DNA from: Glycomyces lechevalierae
GTDB taxonomy: Bacteria > Actinomycetota > Actinomycetes > Mycobacteriales > Micromonosporaceae
Assembly: GCF_027622945.1 (NCBI RefSeq)
Contig: NZ_JAPZVQ010000016.1
Location: forward strand, 57,831 to 121,830
DNA length: 64,000 nt
Reading direction: 5' to 3'
Shown here: positions 6,409 through 14,468 of the stretch, piece after piece
Position numbering within the stretch: position 1 is the stretch's first letter
Layout of the letters: the number at the start of each line of letters is the position of its first letter
Translations under genes and position numbers: made by a program
The notes under the pieces: generated by a model
The model's database searches: none
Told to the model about the DNA's origin: nothing
What the model saw: only the letters and a program-made list of their open reading frames with translations

Positions 6409-8850
6409 GTGGAGACCTTGAAACGCGACCGGAGTCCCCTGAGGGACGGCATCGCGCTGCTGATCTGCGGTGTGCTCGCCGGTGTGCTCGCGGCCGCGGC
6501 CGCCTTCCCCCTCGTCGGGCTCGGCGGCCTCGTTGCCGAGAACAGCGTCGACTCGTTCGAGGCGCTGCCGACGGAACTCACCAAACCCACCCTGCCGCAG
6601 ACGACCTATGTGTACGCGTCCGATGGCGAGACACTCATCACCTCCTTCTACGAGGAGAACCGCCGCGAGATCACTCTCGACGAGGTCTCCCCTGTCATGA
6701 TCGACGCGCTCCTGTCCGCCGAGGACTCGAAGTTCTACGAGCACAACGGGGTCGACTGGGCCGGCATCGTCCGGGCCGCGGTCGCGAACCAGGGCGGTGA
6801 CTCCCAGGGGGCGTCGACCCTCACCATGCAGTTCGTACGCAATACCCTGATCTACTCCGCTTCAACCATCGACGAGGTGATCGCGGCGTCGGAGGACTCG
6901 TACGAGCGCAAACTGCGAGAAGCCCGGTACGCCATGGGTGTCGAGGAGACGATGTCCAAAGAGGAGATCCTCGAGGGCTACCTGAACGTGATCTATCTCG
7001 GCAACCAGGCCTACGGGGTCCACGCCGGTTCATACACGTACTTCAACAAGCCGCCGAGCGAGCTGACGGTGGCCGAGGCCGCCACCCTCGCCTCCCTGCC
7101 GAAGTTCCCCTCCCTCGCCGACGGCCTGCTCGACGGCGAAGGCGACGAAAAGCCCATTGTGGATCGACGCGACTGGGTCCTCCAGCGCATGGCCGACCTC
7201 GGCAAGATCTCCCAGGCCGAGGCCGACGAGGCCAAGGCGCTGCCGCTCGGCCTGAACCCGCGGCCCGTCCGCAGCGAGTGCGTCGACGTCGCGACCCCCA
7301 ACTGGGGCTTCTTCTGCGACTACTTCAAGGAGTGGTGGGCGAGCCAGGAGGCCTTCGGCGCCGACGAGCGCGAGCGCATGAGCCTGCTCAAGCGCGGCGG
7401 CTTCCGGATTGTGACCAGCCTCGACGCGAAGCTCCAGGACGACGCCACCGAGCGCCTCACCGAGGAGGTGAGCGTCAACAACTCGGCCGCGCTCGGCTCG
7501 GTCACCATCACCCCGGGCACCGGGCACGTGCGCGCGATGGCCGTGAACCGCAACTACAGTCTCGACCAGACCGAGAACAAACCGCGCACCGACGGCGACG
7601 ACTCCAAGCCGTCGAACTACCCGAACACGACGATCCCGCTCCTCAGCGGCAACGACGAAGTCTCCGGCTACCCCGCGGGCTCGACGTTCAAGCTGTTCAC
7701 CATGGTCGCCGCTCTCGACGCGGGATTCCCGCTGCGAACCGCGCTGCCGTCGCCGTCGCGATTGACCTCCCAGTACCTCACCGGCAAGGACGACCCCTCG
7801 GCGTGCGGCAGCGTCACCGAAGGGGGCCTGCGGCACTGGTGCCCCACCAACGACGGCAACTGGTCCTCCGGACCGATGAACATGTGGGCCATGTTCGGAC
7901 GCTCCTCCAACACCGCGTTCGTCCAACTGCAGCAGGCCGTCGGCACCAGCAAGGCCTATGCGGCCGCCACCGCCGCCGGCATCGACTTCGCCCCCAGCAG
8001 CGAGGCGGCCGTACGCGCCGAGAACGACGACCTCGACAACTACGGCACCTTCACCCTCGGGTTCGACGCGACCACGCCGCTCGAGATGGCCGAGGCCTAC
8101 GCGACCGTGGCGGCCCAAGGCCTGCACTGCGAGCCGCTGCCGGTGATGCAGGTGATCGGCTCCGACGGCAAGGAATGGACCGATGCGGCTGCGCCGCAAT
8201 GCGACCAGGCCTTCCCGAAGGAGGTCGCGAACGCGGCCGTCAGCGCCGGGCGCTGCGTGGTCGGCCAGAACGCCGAGGGCACCCAGTGCTCCGGCAACGG
8301 CACCGCCGCGGCCTACACCGGGGGCTTCGGCCGCCCGCTGTTCGGCAAGACCGGTACCGCCGACTCGAACCGCTCGTACTGGTTCATCGGTTCGACCCCG
8401 AACGCCACCACCGCGACCTTCGTCGGCGACCCCGACGCGAGCTTCCGGTCCAATGTGGCCACCCCGGAGTTGAAGATCTCCGTCAAGGAGGTCGGCGTCG
8501 CGATTCTGAAGAAGGCCGTGAAGGGCCTCGACGAGGAGGACTGGCCCAAGCCCACCAACGCCATGAAGAACGGCAAGGACCTCGTGTCGATCCCGTCGAT
8601 CGACTGCATGGACGCCGACGACGCCCGGTCCCGCGTGGCCAACGCCGGCTTCGAAGCGTCGATCGCGCCCGGCCAGTTCGACTCCGACTGCAAAGAGGGC
8701 GAAGCATTCTCGACCTCGATGACCGGCTCCGCCCCGAAGGGCACGCCGATCTACATCCTCATCTCCAACGGCAAGGACTACGAGGACGAGAAGGCCGAGG
8801 AGAGCGAGACGCCGCCCGACGGCGGCGCCACGCCGCCCGACCGGGACTGA
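6409..8850 (+). CDS. ponA2: Bifunctional class A penicillin-binding protein with PASTA domain (PonA2-like)
   Basis: An 813-residue peptidoglycan synthase. A short cytoplasmic tail and one membrane helix (about residues 13-45) anchor it. The GT51 glycosyltransferase domain follows, with EDSKFYEHNGVDW holding the catalytic Glu and GASTLTMQFVRN. The transpeptidase domain has the STFK motif with the active-site Ser, SSN, and KTGT. One C-terminal PASTA domain starts near VSIPSIDC, and the tail is acidic and Pro-rich. Its substrates are lipid II and nascent glycan. The start is GTG 6409 with only a weak TGAGG 3 bases away, so initiation may be inefficient or leaderless. Divergent from whiB4. Confidence 0.93.
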   Translation: METLKRDRSPLRDGIALLICGVLAGVLAAAAAFPLVGLGGLVAENSVDSFEALPTELTKPTLPQTTYVYASDGETLITSFYEENRREITLDEVSPVMIDALLSAEDSKFYEHNGVDWAGIVRAAVANQGGDSQGASTLTMQFVRNTLIYSASTIDEVIAASEDSYERKLREARYAMGVEETMSKEEILEGYLNVIYLGNQAYGVHAGSYTYFNKPPSELTVAEAATLASLPKFPSLADGLLDGEGDEKPIVDRRDWVLQRMADLGKISQAEADEAKALPLGLNPRPVRSECVDVATPNWGFFCDYFKEWWASQEAFGADERERMSLLKRGGFRIVTSLDAKLQDDATERLTEEVSVNNSAALGSVTITPGTGHVRAMAVNRNYSLDQTENKPRTDGDDSKPSNYPNTTIPLLSGNDEVSGYPAGSTFKLFTMVAALDAGFPLRTALPSPSRLTSQYLTGKDDPSACGSVTEGGLRHWCPTNDGNWSSGPMNMWAMFGRSSNTAFVQLQQAVGTSKAYAAATAAGIDFAPSSEAAVRAENDDLDNYGTFTLGFDATTPLEMAEAYATVAAQGLHCEPLPVMQVIGSDGKEWTDAAAPQCDQAFPKEVANAAVSAGRCVVGQNAEGTQCSGNGTAAAYTGGFGRPLFGKTGTADSNRSYWFIGSTPNATTATFVGDPDASFRSNVATPELKISVKEVGVAILKKAVKGLDEEDWPKPTNAMKNGKDLVSIPSIDCMDADDARSRVANAGFEASIAPGQFDSDCKEGEAFSTSMTGSAPKGTPIYILISNGKDYEDEKAEESETPPDGGATPPDRD

Positions 8851-8862
8851 GCCGCAACACGA

Positions 8863-8904
8863 ACCGCGGGCCCGCACCTTTCGGTGCGGGCCCGCGGTCC
8901 TTTT
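8863..8904 (+). terminator. Strong intrinsic terminator after ponA2
   Basis: A perfect 16-bp stem (8863-8878 with 8883-8898), loop TTTC, then CCTTTTT. It sits 12 bases after the ponA2 stop. Confidence 0.92.
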
Positions 8905-8920
8905 TGGGAGGAAGGAAGGT

Positions 8921-9784
8921 CTAGGGGGCCTTCGGCATCACGAGGGTGCCAGGGGCGGCGCGGTCGGTCGGGACGGCGGCGACGTGGTCGTCGTGGAGGT
9001 GGTTGCCTTCGCGCAGTTGGCCGTCGCGGATCGTCACGGCCCGCTGGGCGCGCTCGGCCACCTCGTGGTCGTGGGTGATGATGAGGATCGTCAGACCCTC
9101 GTGGTGCAGTTCGTCCAATGTGGCCATGATCGAGTCGGCGGTCTTCGAGTCCAGGTTGCCCGTGGGCTCGTCGCACAGCAGCAGGCTCGGCCCGGCCGCG
9201 AGGGCCCGGGCGATCGCGACGCGCTGCCGCTCACCGCCGGAGAGCGTGGTGGGCAGGGAGTCGAGGCGGTGCGAGAGGCCCACGAGTTCGAGCTTCTCGC
9301 GGGCGATCTGGCGCCGCTTGCGCTTCGGGACCCCTTGGTAGACCAGGGACATCGCGACGTTCTCGGTCGCGGTGCGGTGGGCCATGAGGTGGAAGGCCTG
9401 GAAGATGAAGCCGATCTTGTCGGCGCGGAGCTGCGTGCGGTGCGCCTCCTTCATCTTGGAGGTGTCGTGCCCGTCGAGCCAGTACGTGCCCGCGGTGGGG
9501 GCGTCGAGGAGGCCGAGCAGGTTGAGGAGCGTCGACTTGCCCGAACCGGAGGGGCCGACGATCGCGACGTACTCGCCGTCCTCGATCCGCAGCTCGACCG
9601 GTTTCAGCGCCTCGACCGGCGGCGGACCGGGGTAGGTCATGCCCACGCCGTCGAGCTCGATCAGCGCCCGGCCGGGCTCCGCGGGCCCGGTCTCGACGCG
9701 CGCGAACACCGCAGTGTCGTCGGCGCCGGCCGGGCCGTTCGCGCCGACGGTCGGGAGGATCATGGTCGCGTCGTCTTCGGTCAC
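8921..9784 (-). CDS. ABC transporter ATP-binding protein (MacB/LolD type), no partner permease
   Basis: A 287-residue ATPase. The domain begins near residue 42 (ALIELDGVGMTYPGP) and shows Walker A GPSGSGKST, signature LSGGE, Walker B LLLCDEPTGNLD and switch ITHD. This class normally drives MacB/FtsX-like permeases in lipoprotein or antimicrobial peptide extrusion. The N-terminal ~40 residues and the C-terminal ~35 residues (an Ala/Asp/Pro-rich tail) are extra. The start is uncertain: GTG 9784 has GGAG only two bases away, ATG 9763 has none, and the frame stays open further upstream. The next gene is unrelated, so no dedicated permease is adjacent. Confidence 0.82.
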   Translation of the reverse strand: MTEDDATMILPTVGANGPAGADDTAVFARVETGPAEPGRALIELDGVGMTYPGPPPVEALKPVELRIEDGEYVAIVGPSGSGKSTLLNLLGLLDAPTAGTYWLDGHDTSKMKEAHRTQLRADKIGFIFQAFHLMAHRTATENVAMSLVYQGVPKRKRRQIAREKLELVGLSHRLDSLPTTLSGGERQRVAIARALAAGPSLLLCDEPTGNLDSKTADSIMATLDELHHEGLTILIITHDHEVAERAQRAVTIRDGQLREGNHLHDDHVAAVPTDRAAPGTLVMPKAP

Positions 9785-9849
9785 GTCTCCAAGACGCCCG
9801 AACCGTCGCGAGTGGTTGCACGCCGCCCGCGATCGGCTCGGCGGGGCGC

Positions 9850-10788
9850 CTACGAGAACGCGAAGTCCGCCATGACCGGGCGGTGGTCGGAAGCGGTCGC
9901 GTCCAGCACGTCCGAGCCCGTGGCCTCCAGGCCCCGGTAGAGGACCTGGTCGATCCGCGCCAGCGGGGTGTCGGCGGGCCACGTGAACCCGAAGCCCTTG
10001 CCGGCGTCGGCCTGCGCCGAGTGCAGCTGGTACGTGATCGGGGCGAGCGCCCGGTCCTGCGAGGTGCCGTTCAGGTCCCCGGCGAGCACGACCCGGTCGA
10101 GCTGCTCGTCGGCGATCGCCTCGCCGAGGAGCAGCGCGGTCTGGTTGCGCTGCGCGGACGTGAACCCCTCGGTGTTTACCCGCACCGAGAGCAGGTGCGC
10201 GACGTAGAACGCGACCGGCTCGCCGTCGATCTCGACGGCGGCGCGGAAGGCGCGCGCCCACCCCAGGTCGAGGTCGACCTCGTTCGAGTCGACCACGGGG
10301 TAGGCCGACCAGAGCGCCACCGTCCCGTACGACACCGAGTACTCGTACTGCTGGTCGAGCACCTCGCTCCAGGCGGAGCGCTGGTCCTCGGTGAGCTCGA
10401 CGAGGACGATCACGTCCGGTTCGGCGGCGAGCAGGGTCGCCGCGGTCGCCGCCGTGTCGGTGTTGTTGGCGTTCACGTTGTGGGCGACGACCCGGAAGTC
10501 GCCGTCGCCGCCGTGCTTGTCCGGGATGAGCGCGGCGTACATCTGGAACCAGACCAGGCCCGGCAGCAGGGCGCAGACGATCGCGAGCGGGCGGCGGCGG
10601 ATCGCGGCCAGGACGAGCAGGACCGGGACGGCGAGCCCGAACCAGGGCAGGAACGTCTCGATGAGGCTGCCCAGGTTGAACCAGCGGTTGGGGATGAACC
10701 GGTGGAGGAGCAGGATCGCGGCGAGGAGCAGCGAGAGGACGATGACCGCCCCGCTGAAGATCTTCCCGCCCGTCGAGGATCGCCTCAC
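9850..10788 (-). CDS. Membrane-anchored endonuclease/exonuclease/phosphatase family protein
   Basis: About 312 residues. Three hydrophobic segments lie in the first ~95 residues, followed by an exported EEP domain. Active-site motifs are visible: HNVNANN (Asn), VLVELTEDQ (metal-binding Glu), GDLNGT (Asp/Asn) and the C-terminal SDHRPVMADF (Asp-His pair). Such proteins are DNase-I-like phosphodiesterases or phosphatases; the substrate cannot be told. GTG 10788 is preferred because AAAGG lies 10 bases upstream; an in-frame GTG at 10818 would add 10 residues. It sits on the same strand as the orphan ABC ATPase, 65 bp before it. Confidence 0.85.
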   Translation of the reverse strand: MRRSSTGGKIFSGAVIVLSLLLAAILLLHRFIPNRWFNLGSLIETFLPWFGLAVPVLLVLAAIRRRPLAIVCALLPGLVWFQMYAALIPDKHGGDGDFRVVAHNVNANNTDTAATAATLLAAEPDVIVLVELTEDQRSAWSEVLDQQYEYSVSYGTVALWSAYPVVDSNEVDLDLGWARAFRAAVEIDGEPVAFYVAHLLSVRVNTEGFTSAQRNQTALLLGEAIADEQLDRVVLAGDLNGTSQDRALAPITYQLHSAQADAGKGFGFTWPADTPLARIDQVLYRGLEATGSDVLDATASDHRPVMADFAFS

Positions 10789-10888
10789 CCGCTGTCCGCC
10801 TTTCTGTGTGCGGCGCACCCGCGCCGGCCGCGCCGCCGGCGGCGGGCGCGGTCCCGACAGGTTAGCCGCCCGTGGCGAGCAACGACGA

Positions 10889-10918
10889 ATGCCGGGCCTG
10901 TGAAGACAGACCCGGCAT
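10889..10918 (-). terminator. Hairpin next to a tRNA-like fragment
   Basis: ATGCCGGG (10889-10896) pairs with CCCGGCAT (10911-10918). An inner CTGT/ACAG stem around a GAAG loop makes 12 bp in total with one mismatch. No T-run follows. Its position just 3' (minus strand) of a tRNA-3'-end-like sequence mimics a tRNA terminator. Confidence 0.5.
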
Positions 10919-10928
10919 CCGGAACGTC

Positions 10929-10955
10929 GGCGGTGGCGGCGGGACTCGAACCCAC
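10929..10955 (-). repeat. Fragment resembling the 3' end of the tRNA-Ser gene
   Basis: Twenty-four of 27 bases match 13521-13547, the T-arm and acceptor end of the tRNA-Ser gene, in the same orientation. No acceptor 5' strand or anticodon arm can be folded upstream, so it is not a functional tRNA. It may be an old integration footprint (att-like) or a tRNA pseudogene remnant. Confidence 0.5.
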
Positions 10956-11126
10956 TGGCCGCTGCCCGCAGTCCAGGTTCCGCCGCAGCTCGAAGCCGGC
11001 AGCTGAGTCCATCTCGGACCCGCGCGGGAAAGAGATGGAGAACTCACCGTCTGCGATTCAATATTGACCGTCAGTCACGAGGCTCGGCATCCTCCCGAAC
11101 GGGAATGACGGGCAGCCACGAGCACG

Positions 11127-11157
11127 GAAGGGCGGGAGCTCGACACTCCCGCCCTTC
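11127..11157 (-). terminator. Hairpin terminator-like element after the hydrolase operon
   Basis: AAGGGCGGGAG (11128-11138) pairs perfectly with 11146-11156 and one further G-C pair, with a 7-base loop. It lies about 45 bp past the stop codon of the minus-strand hydrolase. A short TTCTCC follows on the plus strand only. Confidence 0.6.
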
Positions 11158-11203
11158 TCCGCCCCGCACGCGTTCGGGCCTCACCCGGGGCGCCCGCCAG
11201 GTC

Positions 11204-12193
11204 CTACGTTCCCGCCGTTGCCAGCAGGATCTCGATGAGGGCCTGCGGGTTCTCCGGGCCCAGGTGCGGCGCATTGAGTGAGTGGACGTCGAACCGGTTG
11301 TCGGGGGTGGCCGCGTCGGCCTCGGCGATCATCCGGTCCTGGAGCGCGAGCGGGATCGCGCGGTCGGCGGTGTATCGCACGTAGGTTCGCGGCACCCGCC
11401 CCCACGTCGCGGGGTCGCCGCTCGCATCGTCCACGGGCACGGCGCTCGATTCGTCGGGCTCGAAGAGGTTGAGCGCGGCCAGGAATCCGGTGTCGCTGTA
11501 GTCGGCCATGAGCGCGGCCTTCGTGGCGGCGATGAACTCCGGGTCGCCCGAGCGCCAGTTGGTGCGGGTGGCGCCGATCCACTCGGGGTCGCCGATCTGG
11601 GGGATCGTCGGCAGCAGTGTGGTGGCGGCTTCCGGGGTGAGGAAGCAGTCGAGCACGGTACGCAGCTCGACGCAGCAGAAGGCCGAGACGTAGACGAGCC
11701 GCGCGATGAGGTGCGGCACCTCGTTCGCGACGCGGGTGATCGTCGCTCCGCCCATGCTGTGCCCCACCAGGATCACCGGTCCCTTGCGCGCGGCCCGGCG
11801 CACGATGGCGACTACATGGTCGACGTTGTCAGCGAGGGTGGTCTCGGCCAGCACCGGCGAAGGGGCGACCGCGAGCGCCTCCAGATCCTGCGGCGCCTGG
11901 TAGGACTGCGGGAAGCTGCCGGACGGGCCGTGCCCGGGCAGGTCCACGGACACGGCCGGGCAGCCGTGCAGCGCGAGCCCGGAGGCCAGCGGCGCCATCG
12001 AGGCGCCGTTGCCGTTGGCGCCGTGCACGAGCACGAAGACGGGCCGCGGCCCGCGGCCCGCGCCGGCCGGCGCCGCCGCGGTCAGGGCTCCGGCGCCGAT
12101 CCCGGCCGCGGCGGCCTTCAGGAATCCGCGGCGCCCGGCCCGCCCCCGGCGGGCAGTCTGGTCCGGTCGCGGAGCGCGTGTTCGCTCAGACAC
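11204..12193 (-). CDS. Exported (Tat) alpha/beta hydrolase
   Basis: A 329-residue protein with a twin-arginine signal near residues 17-48 (RRGFLKAAAAGIG followed by an Ala-rich stretch), so it should be secreted folded. The alpha/beta-hydrolase core shows HGANGNG (oxyanion side), GHSMGG with the nucleophilic Ser, and a late His in NAPHLGPENP. Substrate unknown; esterase-like. GTG 12193 has AAGGAG 5 bases upstream. Its start overlaps the upstream small membrane protein gene by 8 bases, so both belong to one operon that is divergent from a TetR gene with two operator-like sites between them; repression by that TetR is the likely control. Confidence 0.87.
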   Translation of the reverse strand: MSERTRAPRPDQTARRGRAGRRGFLKAAAAGIGAGALTAAAPAGAGRGPRPVFVLVHGANGNGASMAPLASGLALHGCPAVSVDLPGHGPSGSFPQSYQAPQDLEALAVAPSPVLAETTLADNVDHVVAIVRRAARKGPVILVGHSMGGATITRVANEVPHLIARLVYVSAFCCVELRTVLDCFLTPEAATTLLPTIPQIGDPEWIGATRTNWRSGDPEFIAATKAALMADYSDTGFLAALNLFEPDESSAVPVDDASGDPATWGRVPRTYVRYTADRAIPLALQDRMIAEADAATPDNRFDVHSLNAPHLGPENPQALIEILLATAGT

Positions 12194-12428
12194 GGGCGCT
12201 CCTTCGCGTCCGCGCCGCCGCCCAGACAAGCAGCGCCACCCCGGCGGCGCCCACCGCGAAGTCGGTCCACTGCGGCAGGCCTGCGGCCCGCAGCAGCCCT
12301 GCGGCACCGAAGCCGGTGTTCCACAACGCCTCGGTGGCCGCGGATCCGAATCCTTGCAGCAACAGGACGGTCCCGAGCACCCAGCGGGCGCCCTGCCAAC
12401 TGTCGCCGCGCGGCTTGCCTTCGGTCAT
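12186..12428 (-). CDS. Small two-pass membrane protein
   Basis: An 80-residue protein with two hydrophobic stretches (ARWVLGTVLLLQGF and WTDFAVGAAGVALLVW) and a basic C-terminus. ATG 12428 has AAGGAG six bases upstream. It is the first gene of the operon with the Tat-exported hydrolase (8-base overlap) and starts just beside the TetR operators. It is not a family I recognise. Confidence 0.75.
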   Translation of the reverse strand: MTEGKPRGDSWQGARWVLGTVLLLQGFGSAATEALWNTGFGAAGLLRAAGLPQWTDFAVGAAGVALLVWAAARTRRSARV

Positions 12429-12459
12429 CTGGGTCTCCTTCGATGGCGCACCGGACGTT

Positions 12460-12509
12460 CCGATGCGGTCGTATCGAATCGTAACACGGTACCGATGCGA
12501 CCGCATCGG
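12460..12509. promoter_or_regulatory. Tandem TetR operators between divergent genes
   Basis: Two near-palindromic 16-mers, CGATGCGGTCGTATCG (12461-12476) and CGATGCGACCGCATCG (12493-12508), lie 32 bp apart. Together they also form a 17-bp inverted repeat (12460-12476 and 12493-12509, one mismatch). They sit 14 bp before the TetR start and about 30 bp before the membrane protein start, and so can control both directions. Confidence 0.8.
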
Positions 12510-12522
12510 TTAGGCTTGGCGG

Positions 12523-13122
12523 ATGCCCAGACAGGTCGACCATGCCGCCCGGCGGCGCCAGATCGCCGAGGCGGTCTTCGAGCTCATCAGCGAGCAGGGG
12601 ACCGAAGGGGCCACGCTGCGCCTGGCGGCCGCGCGAGCAGGGGTGTCGATGGGGGCCGTGCAGCGCTGCTTCTCCACGAAGGCGGAGATGATGACGTTCG
12701 TCCTCGAATACATGAACCAGCGCGTCAGCGAGCGGGTGCAGAACCGCATCGACGCCTCCGGCGACCCCGACTCGGCCGCGATCATGCTGGAGCAGACACT
12801 CATCGGCATCGTCCCGGTCGACGAGCCGAGCCTGGCCGAGACCCGCGTATGGCTGGCCTTCGCCGCCCAGGCCGCCGTCGACCCGGCCCTGGCGGCCATC
12901 CAGCGCCGGCAGTACGCGGACCTGGCCGCGCTCATCAACGTGCTCATCCGCGCCGGCCAAGGTGACGGCGACCTCCGCGCCGACCTCGACCCCGATCAGG
13001 AGGCGGACGCGCTGATCACCTTCACCGACGGCCTCAACCTCCAGATCCTCTTCGGACGCCACGACTCCCGGACGGCCCTCGCCGCCCTCGAACACCGCCT
13101 CGCCGCACTCCGCGCCCGCTGA
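12523..13122 (+). CDS. TetR/AcrR family transcriptional regulator
   Basis: A 199-residue repressor. The N-terminal helix-turn-helix is clear (RRRQIAEAVFELISEQG, then AARAGVSMGAVQRCFSTKAEM), and the C-terminal two-thirds is an alpha-helical ligand/dimer domain of the BetI-like type. It is transcribed divergently from the membrane protein/hydrolase operon with tandem operator sites in the 94-bp gap, so autoregulation and repression of that operon are likely. The inducer is unknown. Confidence 0.9.
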   Translation: MPRQVDHAARRRQIAEAVFELISEQGTEGATLRLAAARAGVSMGAVQRCFSTKAEMMTFVLEYMNQRVSERVQNRIDASGDPDSAAIMLEQTLIGIVPVDEPSLAETRVWLAFAAQAAVDPALAAIQRRQYADLAALINVLIRAGQGDGDLRADLDPDQEADALITFTDGLNLQILFGRHDSRTALAALEHRLAALRAR

Positions 13123-13466
13123 ACCGCCACGGCGCCGTCTCACGACCGACGCCCAAGCCAACGCAGCGCCCGAAACGCACCCTCGGCGTGACCGAGCGGC
13201 ACAGCCTCCGCAGAAGCCGCTGCGCCCCAGCCGATCCGACAAAAGGAAAGCAAGGGTTCGAACAGGCCGCCGGGGAAGCCGAGCGGGAGAGATCGCCCCG
13301 AGGCCGGTCCGGGCGGCCGGGAGAAGTCGGATATCCAGGCAGCGAGCGGGAGCGATCACTCCCAGATCGGCCCTGGAAGCCCGGAGAAGCCGGAAACCGG
13401 TGGGGAATCGATGGGGAATGCAACCTTGAGCAGCCCGGACGTACCCGGAACACCAGGTCAGAGGGC
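13123..13466. other. Gene-free stretch between TetR gene and tRNA-Ser terminator
   Basis: About 340 bp with no credible gene. It is purine-rich on the plus strand, with loosely repeated GAGCGGGAG-like and GGGGAAT words. No clear function. Confidence 0.5.
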
Positions 13467-13471
13467 AAAGA

Positions 13472-13515
13472 AAAATCCCAGCTCATCCGCCTTCTCAGGC
13501 GTCTGAACTGGGATT
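13472..13515 (-). terminator. Intrinsic terminator of tRNA-Ser
   Basis: On the minus strand AATCCCAG...CTGGGATT closes a long stem with an inner GCCT/AGGC part, followed by TTTCTTTG. It lies 5 bases downstream of the tRNA CCA end. Confidence 0.85.
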
Positions 13516-13519
13516 ACGT

Positions 13520-13610
13520 TGGCGGTGGCGGTGGGATTTGAACCCACGGTTGAGGGTTACCCAACACTCGCTTTCGAGGCGAGCTCCTTCGGCCGCTCGG
13601 ACACGCCACC
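13520..13610 (-). tRNA. tRNA-Ser (anticodon CGA)
   Basis: A 91-nt type II tRNA with encoded CCA. The acceptor stem GGTGGCG pairs with CGCCACC, the discriminator is G, the anticodon loop is CTCGAAA (anticodon CGA, reads UCG) between CTCGC and GCGAG, a long variable arm follows, and the T-loop is TTCAAAT. All arms fold by eye. Confidence 0.95.
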
Positions 13611-13717
13611 GCCGAGAACACTACCGGACCGCGCGGACTCCCGCTGAACCGGGCCCGGCGATCCAGCTCACAGCCCGTCCTCGCAAATTCATGGGATGTT
13701 TATGAGAAGCTGGCGTC

Positions 13718-14425
13718 ATGACTGCACACATCTCCGCCAAGCCGGGCGACATCGCCGAGAGCGTCCTCCTGCCCGGGGACCCGCTGCGCGCCAAGTGGAT
13801 CGCCGAGAACTTCCTGACCGACGCGACCCGCTACACCGAGGTCAGGAACATGTTCGGCTACACCGGCACCTACAAGGGCAAGCGCGTGTCCGTGCAGGGC
13901 ACGGGGATGGGCCAGCCGTCGGCGTCGATCTACACGCACGAGCTGCTGGACGTCTACGGTGTCAAGACCGTGGTCCGGGTGGGCTCGGCGGGCGCGATCC
14001 ACGACCGGATCGAGCTGCGCGACGTGGTGGCCGGGATCGGCGCCTCCACGAACTCGTCGATGAACCGCATCCGCTTCAACGGCGTGGTCGACTACGCGCC
14101 CGTGGCCGACTTCGGCCTGCTCCGCGCCTCCGTGGACGCGGCGGCCGCGCGCGGGATCAACCTGCATGTGGGCCAGTTGTACTCCTCGGACACGTTCTAC
14201 ACGGACGCCCCCGAGGTCGAGGCGAAGCTCGCCGGGTACGGCATCCTCGCGATCGAGATGGAGGCCGCCGCGATCTACACGCTCGCCGCGAAGTTCCAGG
14301 CGCGCGCGCTGGCGCTGTGCACGATCTCGGACCACATCCTCAAGGGCACGGAGCTGCCCGCGGCCGACCGGCAGGAGTCGTTCTCCGAGATGGTCGAGAT
14401 CGCCTTGGACGCGGTCACCGCTTAA
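13718..14425 (+). CDS. deoD: Purine-nucleoside phosphorylase (DeoD type)
   Basis: A 235-residue hexameric-type PNP that splits purine (deoxy)ribonucleosides with phosphate, in nucleoside salvage. Recognisable motifs are LPGDPLRAK (phosphate site), GTGMGQPS, RVGSAGAI, the nucleoside-binding EMEAAAIYTLA and the catalytic Asp in TISDHI. Length equals that of the E. coli enzyme. The Shine-Dalgarno is weak (AGAAGCTGG). It stands alone, ending in a bidirectional terminator shared with the convergent acyltransferase. Confidence 0.95.
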   Translation: MTAHISAKPGDIAESVLLPGDPLRAKWIAENFLTDATRYTEVRNMFGYTGTYKGKRVSVQGTGMGQPSASIYTHELLDVYGVKTVVRVGSAGAIHDRIELRDVVAGIGASTNSSMNRIRFNGVVDYAPVADFGLLRASVDAAAARGINLHVGQLYSSDTFYTDAPEVEAKLAGYGILAIEMEAAAIYTLAAKFQARALALCTISDHILKGTELPAADRQESFSEMVEIALDAVTA

Positions 14426-14437
14426 GGCTCATCGAAC

Positions 14438-14463
14438 AGGCCCGGCTCGCGCGAGCCGGGCCT
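14438..14463. terminator. Bidirectional hairpin between deoD and acyltransferase
   Basis: AGGCCCGGCTC (14438-14448) and its exact complement (14453-14463) with a 4-base loop, followed by TTCGCT on the plus strand. It lies in the 43-bp gap between convergent genes. Confidence 0.8.
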
Positions 14464-14468
14464 TTCGC

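Noticed and set aside
10862..11047. Possible tRNA or tmRNA on the minus strand
   Set aside because: Only a T-arm/acceptor-like segment is present; no 5' acceptor strand, D-arm or anticodon arm folds, and no tmRNA tag-peptide frame is seen.
13188..13541. A 117-codon plus-strand frame after the TetR gene
   Set aside because: Runs into the tRNA-Ser gene and its terminator and is low complexity.
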